A stretch of 49,682 bases of DNA from Aliarcobacter sp. (GTDB lineage Bacteria > Campylobacterota > Campylobacteria > Campylobacterales > Arcobacteraceae): NCBI GenBank assembly GCA_028688995.1, contig JAQTXB010000017.1, forward strand, positions 1 through 49,682, read 5' to 3'. The notes beneath the pieces are model-generated. The model had not been told where the DNA came from, made no database searches, and saw only the letters and a list, made by a program, of their open reading frames with translations. Positions 43,015 to 49,682 of the stretch are shown piece by piece. The translations under genes were made by a program, and so were the position numbers. Position 1 is the first letter of the stretch; each line of letters starts with the position of its first letter.

Positions 43015-43803
43015 GTGATTAGAGGACTTTATACAGCAGCAACGGGTATGAACTCAATGCAACATCAAATAGATGTAACATCAAATAATATAGCCAATGT
43101 TAATACAACTGGATTTAAGCAAGATAGAGCTGAATTCCAAGATTTAATGTATGAATCACTAAATTATACAGCGGGAAAAACTACACAGACAACTATAAAT
43201 CCTACTGGAATTGATGTTGGTCTTGGAGTTAGAGTTTCAGGAATTCAAAAGAATTTCACAGAAGGTGATTTAAAACTCACATCAAATACATTAGATTTAG
43301 CTATTCAAGGGAAAGGATTTTTTCAAATAACTTTACCAAGTGGGGAAACAGCATATACAAGAAATGGAGCTTTTAAACTAAATAATGAAGGTTCAATAGT
43401 AAATTCAAGTGGTTATGCTCTTAATCCAGAAATTGTTGTTCCAGATAATGTTACAGATTTGACTATAGGGAAAGATGGTATTGTTAGTGCAACTGACCCA
43501 CAAACAAGCACAACAGTAGACTTAGGACAAATAACAGTTGCTGACTTTATAAATCCTGCAGGTCTTACACCACTAGGTGATTCTTTATTTATGCAAAGTG
43601 ATGCTTCTGGTGACGTTTTAGAAGGAAATCCAACTGAAAATCAATTTGGAAGTATTCAACAAGGAATGATTGAATTATCAAATGTAAAATTAGTTAACGA
43701 GATGGTTGATTTAATTACAGCTCAACGTGCTTATGAAGCTAATTCAAAGGCTATAACAACTGCAGATGGAATGCTTGATACAGTAAATAGATTAAAAAAT
43801 TAA
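43015..43803 (+). CDS. flgG: Distal rod protein FlgG
   Basis: 262 residues, the usual length. IRGLYTAATGMNSMQHQIDVTSNNIANVNTTGFKQDRAEFQDLMYE at the N-terminus and MIELSNVKLVNEMVDLITAQRAYEANSKAITTADGMLDTVNRLK at the C-terminus are textbook FlgG. The start is GTG with AAAGGAT five bases upstream. It is divergent from cheY and heads a three-gene plus-strand unit with two proteins of unknown function. Confidence 0.97.
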   Translation: MIRGLYTAATGMNSMQHQIDVTSNNIANVNTTGFKQDRAEFQDLMYESLNYTAGKTTQTTINPTGIDVGLGVRVSGIQKNFTEGDLKLTSNTLDLAIQGKGFFQITLPSGETAYTRNGAFKLNNEGSIVNSSGYALNPEIVVPDNVTDLTIGKDGIVSATDPQTSTTVDLGQITVADFINPAGLTPLGDSLFMQSDASGDVLEGNPTENQFGSIQQGMIELSNVKLVNEMVDLITAQRAYEANSKAITTADGMLDTVNRLKN

Positions 43804-43821
43804 AATAGTTAAATAAGATTT

Positions 43822-44202
43822 ATGAATTTAGAAGAATTAAAAAAACTTCGTGAGGAAAAATTTTTAGCACATAAAAAAAAGAAACGGGACTATTATTTAA
43901 AGAAAAAGAAAGTCGAAGTTAAAAAAATTTATGATTATGATAGTGAACTTAATAGTGAGAATTTTACACTAAAAATTAAAGAGATAATCAAAGCACAGAA
44001 AAACTATTTAGATAATAGAAAAGATATAATCATTGCAAAATTAGATGCTTACAAAGAAAAAAAGAAAGAGTATTACGAGCTTAATAAAGAAAAAAGACTT
44101 GAATATGACAAAGAGTATAGAGAAAAAAGAAAAGATGAACTTAAGCAATATAGAAAAGAGTATTATAAAAAGTTAAAAGAAAATAAAAGTTTAAAAGAGT
44201 AA
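43822..44202 (+). CDS. Lysine-rich charged helical protein of unknown function
   Basis: 126 residues, of which about 35 are Lys, with many Glu, Arg and Tyr and almost no hydrophobic core. It is predicted to be one long charged helix (e.g. YKEKKKEYYELNKEKRLEYDKEYREKRKDELKQYRKEYYKK). It has no signal peptide. It begins 18 bases after flgG and ends three bases before the next gene, so it is part of the flgG unit. The strongly basic character suggests binding to nucleic acid or acidic protein or lipid, but no family is recognised. The ribosome site before its ATG is weak. Confidence 0.65.
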   Translation: MNLEELKKLREEKFLAHKKKKRDYYLKKKKVEVKKIYDYDSELNSENFTLKIKEIIKAQKNYLDNRKDIIIAKLDAYKEKKKEYYELNKEKRLEYDKEYREKRKDELKQYRKEYYKKLKENKSLKE

Positions 44203-44205
44203 AAA

Positions 44206-45234
44206 ATGGCAGAAGATAGCAGACAAGTAGATCCTGACAATATAAATTATACAACTAATACTTATGGTTCTAATAGTGAAGAAACTACAGAAGAGCGTGA
44301 AGAAAATGATTCCGAAGAGAATATAGAACCTCCTATAATAAATGAAGAGTTTGTAAAGCCTAAAAAAAGTATTCTTCCTAAAATACTAATAGGAATTGTT
44401 GCCCTTTTACTTTTACTTTTAACTATAGGTGCAGTACTTTACTTTACTGGATTTTTTGCACCAAAAGAAGTTACTAAAACCCCTGAAAATGAAGTTGCAA
44501 CTCCTGCTGAAAAAGTTGAGACTAATGAAAATAGTTATAAATTTGATATAAAAGATATTAATTCAAAAAAATTAAATGAACAATTGGCAAACTTAACTAG
44601 TCGAAGTATTAATAATGAAAAAATTGATGAAGTAGAAAAAAAAGATAATGAGAAAAAACTATTAGAAGAACAAAAACGAAAAGAAGATGAACTATTAAAA
44701 ACTCAAGAAGATGAACTAGCTAAACAAAAAGCTCAACTTGAAGAAAAAAAACTTGAATTAGAAAAAGAAAAAGCTCAACTTGAAGGAATGAAGCAACAAG
44801 CAGCTCAATTAAAAAGTGAAATAGAAAATAACACTTCTAACAATATTACTGATGATGTTCCTGCGAAAGCAACAGAAAAGATAAAAAAAGTGGATTCAAT
44901 TAATCTATCTAATGATACAACAAGTGCAAAACAAACGGTAAAAAATGAAAATTTAACAAAAGATACAAATAAAAACAATCAGTTTTTATTATTTATCAGC
45001 GTTGCAAAAATTAAAGGTGTTTTATATAAAAAATACTTAGATAAAGTTGTTGCCGTAAATCCAAATATTAAGCTATGTAGAGATGATGAAAATAGAATTG
45101 AACTATATTATGGACCTTTTGAAAAAAGTGAAGATAGAAGCAATTTATTGAACAAGTTAATTAGTAATAAATTTAATGAAGCTTATGAATTAGAATTCAC
45201 ACAAGAAGAGTATGATAAAAGATGTAACTATTAA
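44206..45234 (+). CDS. Single-pass membrane protein with coiled coil and SPOR-like C-terminus
   Basis: 342 residues. An acidic cytoplasmic N-terminus (1-50), a membrane helix (about 58-82, PKILIGIVALLLLLLTIGAVLYFTGFF), a charged coiled coil (about 140-207, LLEEQKRKEDELLKTQEDELAKQKAQLEEKKLELEK), a Thr/Asn/Lys linker, and a globular end from 259 (QFLLFISVAKIK...NPNIKLCRDDENRIELYYGPFEKSEDRSNLLNKLI). The order beta-helix-beta with YYGPFEKSEDR resembles SPOR domains, which bind glycan strands stripped of peptides; this is a by-eye match. Located in the periplasm, it could link the flagellar base to the wall. It ends one base from the convergent rimM stop. Confidence 0.65.
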   Translation: MAEDSRQVDPDNINYTTNTYGSNSEETTEEREENDSEENIEPPIINEEFVKPKKSILPKILIGIVALLLLLLTIGAVLYFTGFFAPKEVTKTPENEVATPAEKVETNENSYKFDIKDINSKKLNEQLANLTSRSINNEKIDEVEKKDNEKKLLEEQKRKEDELLKTQEDELAKQKAQLEEKKLELEKEKAQLEGMKQQAAQLKSEIENNTSNNITDDVPAKATEKIKKVDSINLSNDTTSAKQTVKNENLTKDTNKNNQFLLFISVAKIKGVLYKKYLDKVVAVNPNIKLCRDDENRIELYYGPFEKSEDRSNLLNKLISNKFNEAYELEFTQEEYDKRCNY

Positions 45235-45235
45235 T

Positions 45236-45769
45236 TTAAGAGTTTTCTAAAATAATTAGTGAATCTTTTACTTCAATTTTTTTATCATTGATATTTACAT
45301 TTAAAACGTATTTATCAAATATATGAGGTATTAAAAATATTTTAGGATGACCTTTTTCAATAAGTTCATCAGAAGTTTGGACTTCTAAATAATCATTTAA
45401 AGGATACCTTTGTATCTCTTTTACTTTTCCTAATAATAAATCATTTTCATACACATTACATGAGATTAAATCAAACCAAAAAAATTCATTCTTTTTTAAT
45501 TTACAACTCTCTTTTGTTTGTTCGATTGTAGAATATAATTCTTGATTAGTTAGTTTTTTAGCAGTTTCAAGATCATCGAAATTTTCAAATTTTATTAATT
45601 CTCGAGAAGTATTATATTCAGCTACTTTTAGTTCTAATTTCTTGTTAGTTTTAAAAACAGCACCTTTTTTAAACTGCTCTGGAAAATCTGTATCCATAAA
45701 AAGTCTTAAATGACCTTGTAATCCAACAGCTTTTCCTAGCTTAGCTACAAATATATCATTACTATTCAT
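45236..45769 (-). CDS. rimM: Ribosome maturation factor RimM
   Basis: 177 residues from ATG 45769; a TTG two codons earlier, at 45775, directly abuts the khpA stop and has slightly better spacing to GGTG, so either may be used. IFVAKLGKAVGLQGHLRLFMDTDFPEQFKKG is the RimM N-terminal barrel and NEFFWFDLISCNVYENDLLLGKVKEIQRYPLNDYLEVQ the PRC barrel. It helps assemble the 30S head by binding S19. It is the last gene of the ffh-rpsP-khpA-rimM set; trmD and rplS, often next, are absent. Confidence 0.92.
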   Translation of the reverse strand: MNSNDIFVAKLGKAVGLQGHLRLFMDTDFPEQFKKGAVFKTNKKLELKVAEYNTSRELIKFENFDDLETAKKLTNQELYSTIEQTKESCKLKKNEFFWFDLISCNVYENDLLLGKVKEIQRYPLNDYLEVQTSDELIEKGHPKIFLIPHIFDKYVLNVNINDKKIEVKDSLIILENS

Positions 45770-45775
45770 AGACAA

Positions 45776-46015
45776 CTATTTCACCACTACTTGTATTTTA
45801 TATGAAATACCATCTTTTGCTTTACAACCATTTGCCATAGTTTTTAAAGCATTAATCATATTACCATTTTTACCAATAAGTTTGCCAATATCAACACTGT
45901 TTACACTAATAATAATTTCAGCAAAATTATCATCAATTAATTCTTTTGTAATAGTAACATCCTCAGGAACACTTACAATTAGTTTTGCGTAGTTTTCTAT
46001 AAATTTAGTAATCAT
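45776..46015 (-). CDS. khpA: KH-domain RNA-binding protein KhpA
   Basis: 79 residues. FIENYAKLIVSVPEDVTI ... IIISVNSVDIGKLIGKNGNMINALKTMANGCKAKDGISYKIQVVV is a single KH domain with the GKLIGKNG RNA-binding loop. KhpA proteins bind RNA widely and are coded between rpsP and rimM in many bacteria, as here. Confidence 0.92.
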   Translation of the reverse strand: MITKFIENYAKLIVSVPEDVTITKELIDDNFAEIIISVNSVDIGKLIGKNGNMINALKTMANGCKAKDGISYKIQVVVK

Positions 46016-46032
46016 TTTATTTTCTGTATTTA

Positions 46033-46260
46033 TTATTTAGAAGCTAATTTTTTAACTTTTTCAGAAGGTTTAGCACCAACACTTAACCAATAGTTATATC
46101 TTTCTTCGTCAATTTTTAATACTTTTGGCTCAACTACTGGGTTGAAATAACCAATTGATTCAATCCATCCTGAATCTCTTCTTTTTCTTGAGTCTGTTAC
46201 AACGATTCTGTAAAATGGTTTTTTGTTTCTTCCCATTCTTGTTAATCTAATTACTGTCAT
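46033..46260 (-). CDS. rpsP: 30S ribosomal protein S16
   Basis: 75 residues. [45 protein letters not shown] is S16 along its whole length. AAGGAAAG lies before the ATG. An imperfect hairpin occupies the leader between ffh and this gene. Confidence 0.97.
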   Translation of the reverse strand: MTVIRLTRMGRNKKPFYRIVVTDSRKRRDSGWIESIGYFNPVVEPKVLKIDEERYNYWLSVGAKPSEKVKKLASK

Positions 46261-46282
46261 GTTTTCTTTCCTTTTTTAATTT

Positions 46283-46339
46283 ATAGTATTGAATTCTGAA
46301 CTCCAAAACGAAAGTTAAAAGTTCACAGCTCAACACTAT
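46283..46339 (-). promoter_or_regulatory. Imperfect inverted repeat in the ffh-rpsP gap
   Basis: Two 20-base arms (46283-46302 and 46320-46339) match in 16 of 20 positions, with two further G-U pairs in the minus-strand RNA, around a 17-base loop. It sits in the 88-base spacer between the ffh stop and the rpsP start, and could be a terminator remnant, a processing site or a control hairpin for S16. Confidence 0.45.
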
Positions 46340-46348
46340 TTAATTCTT

Positions 46349-47701
46349 TTATCTAGGGATTTTTGGCATCCCATTTGGTCCCATTTGAGACAACATGTTT
46401 TGTAAACCTTTCATTCCACCCTTGCTAGAAAGTTGTTTTGCCATTTTTGAAGCATTTTTAAATTGCTTTAAAATTTTATTTATTTGAACTTCAGAAACTC
46501 CAGAACCAACTGCTATTCTTTTTTTTCTACTTGGATTCATTAAATCTGGATTTTCTCTCTCTTTTGGGGTCATAGAACCAATAAGAGCTTTAATTCTTTT
46601 TATTTCAGCTGAGTTCTCAAAATCCATATCTTTGATTGGTCCTGCCATTTGAGAAAGCCCTGGAATCATTCCAATAATAGATTTCATAGAACCTAATTTA
46701 CTCATCATTGAAAGTTGATCTAAAAAGTCGTTAAAATTAAACTCACCTTTTTTGATTTTTTTACTAACTTCTTTTGCTTTTTTCTCATCAATAATTGCAG
46801 ATGTTTTTTCAGCAAGTCCTTCAATATCTCCAAGACCTAATAATCTTGAAACAATTCTATCAGGAATAAATACTTCTAAGTCTGGCATTTTTTCACCAGT
46901 ACCTATAAATCTTAAAGGAACTTCAACTTGATTAGCAATAGAAAGAGCAACCCCACCTTTTGTATCACCATCATATTTTGATAAGATAACTCCATCAATT
47001 CCAATTTTTTCTTTAAATGTTGTTGCTGTTTTAGTTGCATCATGTCCAGTTAGTGCATCTGCCACATAAAAAATTTCATTTGGATTAACTGCATCTTTAA
47101 CATTTTTTAATTGAAGCATTAACTCTTCATCAATTGCAAGTCGCCCAGCTGTATCTATTAATAAAACATCATAATGTTCTTTTATAGCTTTCTCTTTTGC
47201 AGCAAGTGCAATTTTAATTGGATTAGTTTCATTGTCATCGAAATAAATATCAACTTCAATTTGAGCTGCAATTTGTTTTAATTGTTCAACTGCTGCAAGT
47301 CTTTGTAAGTCACAAGCTGCTACTAAAACTTTTTTCTTTCTAGTTTTTAAATAGTTTGCTAATTTACCAGTTGTAGTTGTTTTTCCAGAACCTTGAAGTC
47401 CTGTCATTAAAATTGTTGTTGGAGGTGTATTTGAGAAAACAAAACCTTGATTTCCAGAAGTTGTTAAAAGTTTTGTTAATTCGCTTTTCATTGCTCTTAA
47501 AAAAGAGTCTTGTCCTATACCTGCATTTTTTGTTTGTAATTCAATAGCTGATATTAATTCTTTTGTTGTTTTGTGATGAACATCAGCTTTTAATAAAGCT
47601 TTTTTTAGTTCAGATGTAGCTTTTGTTAAAGCTGCAACATCATCTTGATGTCTTATTTTATTAACAGCATTTCGTATTGAGCCGGTTATTGAATCAAACA
47701 A
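46349..47701 (-). CDS. ffh: Signal recognition particle protein Ffh
   Basis: 450 residues from TTG 47699-47701 (MFDSITGSIRNAVNKI...). The frame is open five codons further to an ATG at 47716, but GGAG lies seven bases before the TTG and homologues begin MFD, so the TTG is chosen. Walker A GLQGSGKTT at 101-109, LIDTAGRL, a TKGG loop and the Met-rich M domain (MSKLGSMKSIIGMIPG, MKGLQNMLSQMGPNGMPKIPR) are all present. Ffh with 4.5S RNA targets membrane proteins to FtsY. Confidence 0.97.
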   Translation of the reverse strand: MFDSITGSIRNAVNKIRHQDDVAALTKATSELKKALLKADVHHKTTKELISAIELQTKNAGIGQDSFLRAMKSELTKLLTTSGNQGFVFSNTPPTTILMTGLQGSGKTTTTGKLANYLKTRKKKVLVAACDLQRLAAVEQLKQIAAQIEVDIYFDDNETNPIKIALAAKEKAIKEHYDVLLIDTAGRLAIDEELMLQLKNVKDAVNPNEIFYVADALTGHDATKTATTFKEKIGIDGVILSKYDGDTKGGVALSIANQVEVPLRFIGTGEKMPDLEVFIPDRIVSRLLGLGDIEGLAEKTSAIIDEKKAKEVSKKIKKGEFNFNDFLDQLSMMSKLGSMKSIIGMIPGLSQMAGPIKDMDFENSAEIKRIKALIGSMTPKERENPDLMNPSRKKRIAVGSGVSEVQINKILKQFKNASKMAKQLSSKGGMKGLQNMLSQMGPNGMPKIPR

Positions 47702-47731
47702 AGTAAATCTCCACAATTTTTAAATTGACGG

Positions 47732-47737
47732 ATTATA
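47732..47737 (-). promoter_or_regulatory. Promoter -10 box of ffh operon
   Basis: TATAAT on the minus strand, about 30 bases before the TTG start of ffh, in the 150-base gap after rluA. It would serve ffh, rpsP, khpA and rimM. Confidence 0.5.
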
Positions 47738-47807
47738 CTTTAATGATTCTTTATTTTAGATTAAGTGAAGTTTGCAGTTTAAGGTAATATTTATATTTTG
47801 TTTTTAA

Positions 47808-47833
47808 TAAAATCCCTTATTTTAGGGATTTTA
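47808..47833. terminator. Terminator after the rluA-type gene
   Basis: TAAAATCCCT (47808-47817) pairs perfectly with AGGGATTTTA (47824-47833) around a 6-base loop, 18 bases after the stop of the pseudouridine synthase gene. A T-run follows on the plus side; on the minus side A/T-rich sequence follows. Confidence 0.7.
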
Positions 47834-47851
47834 TATTTTTCTTAACCTTAA

Positions 47852-48610
47852 TTATGAATTAAAGTCATACACTCTAAATTCTTTTGGTTCAGATGACTCA
47901 AAAGTATAATCAAAAATTTTAGTAACTTTTGAATGAAGTAAAACTCTATTTATATTTGAAGCTGTTCTTCCATAAATTGCATCACCAATAATTGGTAATC
48001 CAACAGAATTTAAATGAACTCTAATTTGATGTGTTCTTCCTGATTCAATTACAACTTTTACTTTTGATTTATTTCCTTCAACTAAAACAGGATAAACTGT
48101 ACTTTTTGCGGGTTTTCCTCTTTTTAAATCAATCTTTGATTTTGCCATTCCTCTATCTTTTGTTGTTAGAATTGGTTTGTCAATCTCAATTTCTTCTACT
48201 ACTTTACCTTCAACAATTGCTACATACTCTTTATAAACTCTATTTGCTTGAAACTCTTTGATTGCTTTTTTCTGGAAATCTTCATTTTTTGCAAACATCA
48301 TTACACCACTTGTTTCTTTATCAAGTCTATTTAATAAAATTGCACCTTCATATTTTTTAGCAACATCATCAGCTGTTAAAAATGCAGGTTTGTCTACTAC
48401 TAAAATATCATTATCTTGAAATATTACTTTTATTTTTGAAATTTCTTTAATATTAAATTTTGTGTCAGTTCTAATTTCACCTCGTGCAATTAAAACCTTT
48501 TGGTCACCAACTTTTACTACACCTCTATCAATTAACTCTTTTGCTTTTGAGTTTGATATATTTTCTTGTTGTGCTAATACTTTATATGCTTTATCATAAG
48601 TTACAGCCAT
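47852..48610 (-). CDS. RluA-family rRNA/tRNA pseudouridine synthase
   Basis: 252 residues. An S4-like N-terminal domain (AQQENISNSKAKELIDRGVVKVGDQKV) is followed by the catalytic domain with NRLDKETSGVMMFAK, Asp97 being the expected catalytic residue, and ESGRTHQIRVHLNSVGLPIIGDAIYG. Enzymes of this type convert specific uridines in RNA to pseudouridine. Several subtypes exist (RluC, RluD, TruC, others) and the target is not decidable here. It overlaps waaA by 10 bases upstream. Confidence 0.93.
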   Translation of the reverse strand: MAVTYDKAYKVLAQQENISNSKAKELIDRGVVKVGDQKVLIARGEIRTDTKFNIKEISKIKVIFQDNDILVVDKPAFLTADDVAKKYEGAILLNRLDKETSGVMMFAKNEDFQKKAIKEFQANRVYKEYVAIVEGKVVEEIEIDKPILTTKDRGMAKSKIDLKRGKPAKSTVYPVLVEGNKSKVKVVIESGRTHQIRVHLNSVGLPIIGDAIYGRTASNINRVLLHSKVTKIFDYTFESSEPKEFRVYDFNS

Positions 48611-49682
48611 CTGTTTATCTCCTTGATTATAGGTTCAATCGAACCTGCTTTTGTTAGAATTGGTTTTTCTAAATTTTTAATATTATTTAAATATTCACCT
48701 AATTCATCATTTTCTATTAAATAGTAATTTTTTATACATTCAAAAAGTGATTTCTGATTAAATATATTTTTACCACTTATAATCTTGCAATTAAAAAAAG
48801 CAGGCTCAACTGGATTATGCCCACCAATTTTTTCAAATGCTCCACCTAAAATTACCACATCTGATATTGAATAAATATCATTTAATATTCCCATTTTATC
48901 TACTAAAATTATATCAGATTTAAAATCTTCTTCTGAAGAATATCTTTGATATGAAATATCTTTATCTTTTATAAATTCACGAATTAAAAAATCTACTTTA
49001 TTAAATCTCTCTGGATGCCTTGGAACAACTACTAATTTACCTTGCTCTTTTTTGTAGGCCTCTAAAATTAATTTTTCTTCATTTTCATGGGTACTAGCAG
49101 CTGTTATTAAAATTCCATTAGGTTTTTCTAATCGAATATTTACTTTTGGTAACTGAGCTAATTTTATATTTCCAATAACTTCCACATTAGAAGCTCCAAG
49201 TTCTTCAAGTCTGTGTTTATCAAGTTGACTTTGTGCAAAAACTTTATCAATATTTTTAAATATTTTTTTATAAAAAAAAGAAAATCTTTTATATGAATTA
49301 TAAGATTTATCTGAAATTCTTGCATTTATCAATAAAGTTTTTGCACCTCTTTTTTTTGCAAATAAAAAAAGAAAATACCAAAGTTCTGCTTCCATTACAA
49401 CTAAAACTTTTTGTTTATTTATCCAAAATGGCAAAAATATCTCAAAAGGTAAATATCTTACATTTGAAGATATGTTTTTTGCTTCCTCAAATCCTGTATT
49501 TGTAATAACAGAGATGTTCGCATCTTTTAGATAATTTTCAATCAAAGGTTTGATGGCTTTTGTTTCACCCATTGAACATGAATGAAACCAAATACCATTC
49601 TCTTTAAATGATAAATTATCTTTTAAAAAGAATTTTGCTGGTATTGCTTGTCTATATTTAGGATTGCGAGATTTGAATATTA
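48601..49682 (-). CDS. waaA: Kdo transferase WaaA/KdtA (5' end outside the window)
   Basis: The frame stays open to the right edge, giving 359 residues; an internal ATG at 49572 is not the start. The visible N-terminal part reads SRNPKYRQAIPAKFFL...GIWFHSCSMGETKAIKPLI, which is the WaaA pattern with the conserved Glu in the SMGE loop thought to be the catalytic base. VVPRHPERF, VILGGAFEKIGGHNPVEPAFF and GKNIFNQKSLFE follow, as in the GT30 family. It adds Kdo to lipid A at the inner membrane, supporting a Gram-negative host with LPS. The missing part should contain the membrane anchor and first strands. It shares an operon with the pseudouridine synthase. Confidence 0.93.
   Translation of the reverse strand, partial: IFKSRNPKYRQAIPAKFFLKDNLSFKENGIWFHSCSMGETKAIKPLIENYLKDANISVITNTGFEEAKNISSNVRYLPFEIFLPFWINKQKVLVVMEAELWYFLFLFAKKRGAKTLLINARISDKSYNSYKRFSFFYKKIFKNIDKVFAQSQLDKHRLEELGASNVEVIGNIKLAQLPKVNIRLEKPNGILITAASTHENEEKLILEAYKKEQGKLVVVPRHPERFNKVDFLIREFIKDKDISYQRYSSEEDFKSDIILVDKMGILNDIYSISDVVILGGAFEKIGGHNPVEPAFFNCKIISGKNIFNQKSLFECIKNYYLIENDELGEYLNNIKNLEKPILTKAGSIEPIIKEINRWL

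Noticed and set aside
48601..49572. A complete Kdo transferase starting at the internal ATG 49572
   Set aside because: The same frame is open to the window edge and encodes conserved WaaA residues (SRNPKYR, FHSCSMGE) before that ATG, so the gene is cut by the window, not short.
1..49682. CRISPR array, tRNA, rRNA or insertion sequence
   Set aside because: Reading both strands showed no regularly spaced direct repeats, no cloverleaf with CCA-type end, no rRNA sequence and no transposase; only short inverted repeats were found.

Overview
This is a low-GC, gene-dense window from a Campylobacterota (Epsilonproteobacteria) genome, most likely the Arcobacter group. The evidence is the A/T-rich codon use, the flagellar genes in epsilonproteobacterial style (fliY plus a short fliN, flhF/flhG, a remote CheZ, large TPR proteins), the ffh-rpsP-khpA-rimM ribosomal/SRP operon, and promoters that are mostly a bare or extended TATAAT -10 box. 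This assignment rests on reading the proteins, not on a database search.

Left end (1-8600). After the 3' end of an unidentified gene come a citrate lyase/malyl-CoA lyase-type aldolase, a DUF192 lipoprotein (minus strand), a class I iron-sulfur fumarase, a distant fumarylacetoacetate-hydrolase-like protein, a large chemoreceptor with NIT sensor and zinc-binding CZB tail (minus strand), and an MscL channel ending in a zinc ribbon. The chemoreceptor and mscL are divergent and separated by a perfect 19-bp inverted repeat.

Minus-strand accessory tail (8025-12383). A flavin reductase, a small winged-helix-like protein, an MFS exporter, a cytoplasmic molybdopterin oxidoreductase and a HlyD-like periplasmic protein overlap one another and follow flhA directly, so they look like the 3' end of the flagellar transcription unit.

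Flagellar/chemotaxis block (12402-45234). Reading leftward from cheY at 42856: cheY, a CheZ-type phosphatase, flgF-like, flgB, fliF, fliG, fliH, fliN, flgD, two flgE-type hook genes, a coiled-coil membrane protein, a periplasmic TPR protein, a FlaG-like protein, fliY, motA, motB, flgJ, flgN, a FlgA-like protein, flhF, flhG, a small membrane protein, fliE, flgC, fliK, fliR, flhB, a second periplasmic TPR protein, fliI, flgL and flhA. The unit is about 30 kb with very small gaps; the larger gaps (near 29.8, 34.4 and 36.9 kb) hold likely internal promoters. Divergently, flgG is followed by a lysine-rich protein and a membrane protein with a coiled coil and SPOR-like end. The block supplies the MS ring, C-ring parts, rod, hook, export ATPase and gate parts, stator, and motor switching and dephosphorylation of CheY. 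fliM, fliP, fliQ, the L/P rings, flagellins, cap and sigma factors are not in the window. The stator proteins look like the PomA/PomB sodium type.

Right end (45236-49682). rimM, khpA, rpsP and ffh form a housekeeping minus-strand operon, followed upstream by an RluA-type pseudouridine synthase and the Kdo transferase gene waaA, which runs off the window.

The most notable candidate for something little described is the CheZ-like protein next to cheY. It has CheZ catalytic residues and three N-terminal copies of a FliM-like CheY-docking motif, with a CheZ-tail-like helix at the C-terminus. Other unexplained items are the five-copy motif in FliK, the tandem hook genes, several unknown membrane or periplasmic proteins inside the flagellar operon, and palindromes over promoter regions. 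No rRNA, tRNA, CRISPR array or insertion sequence was seen, and no gene-free stretch exceeds 300 bases.
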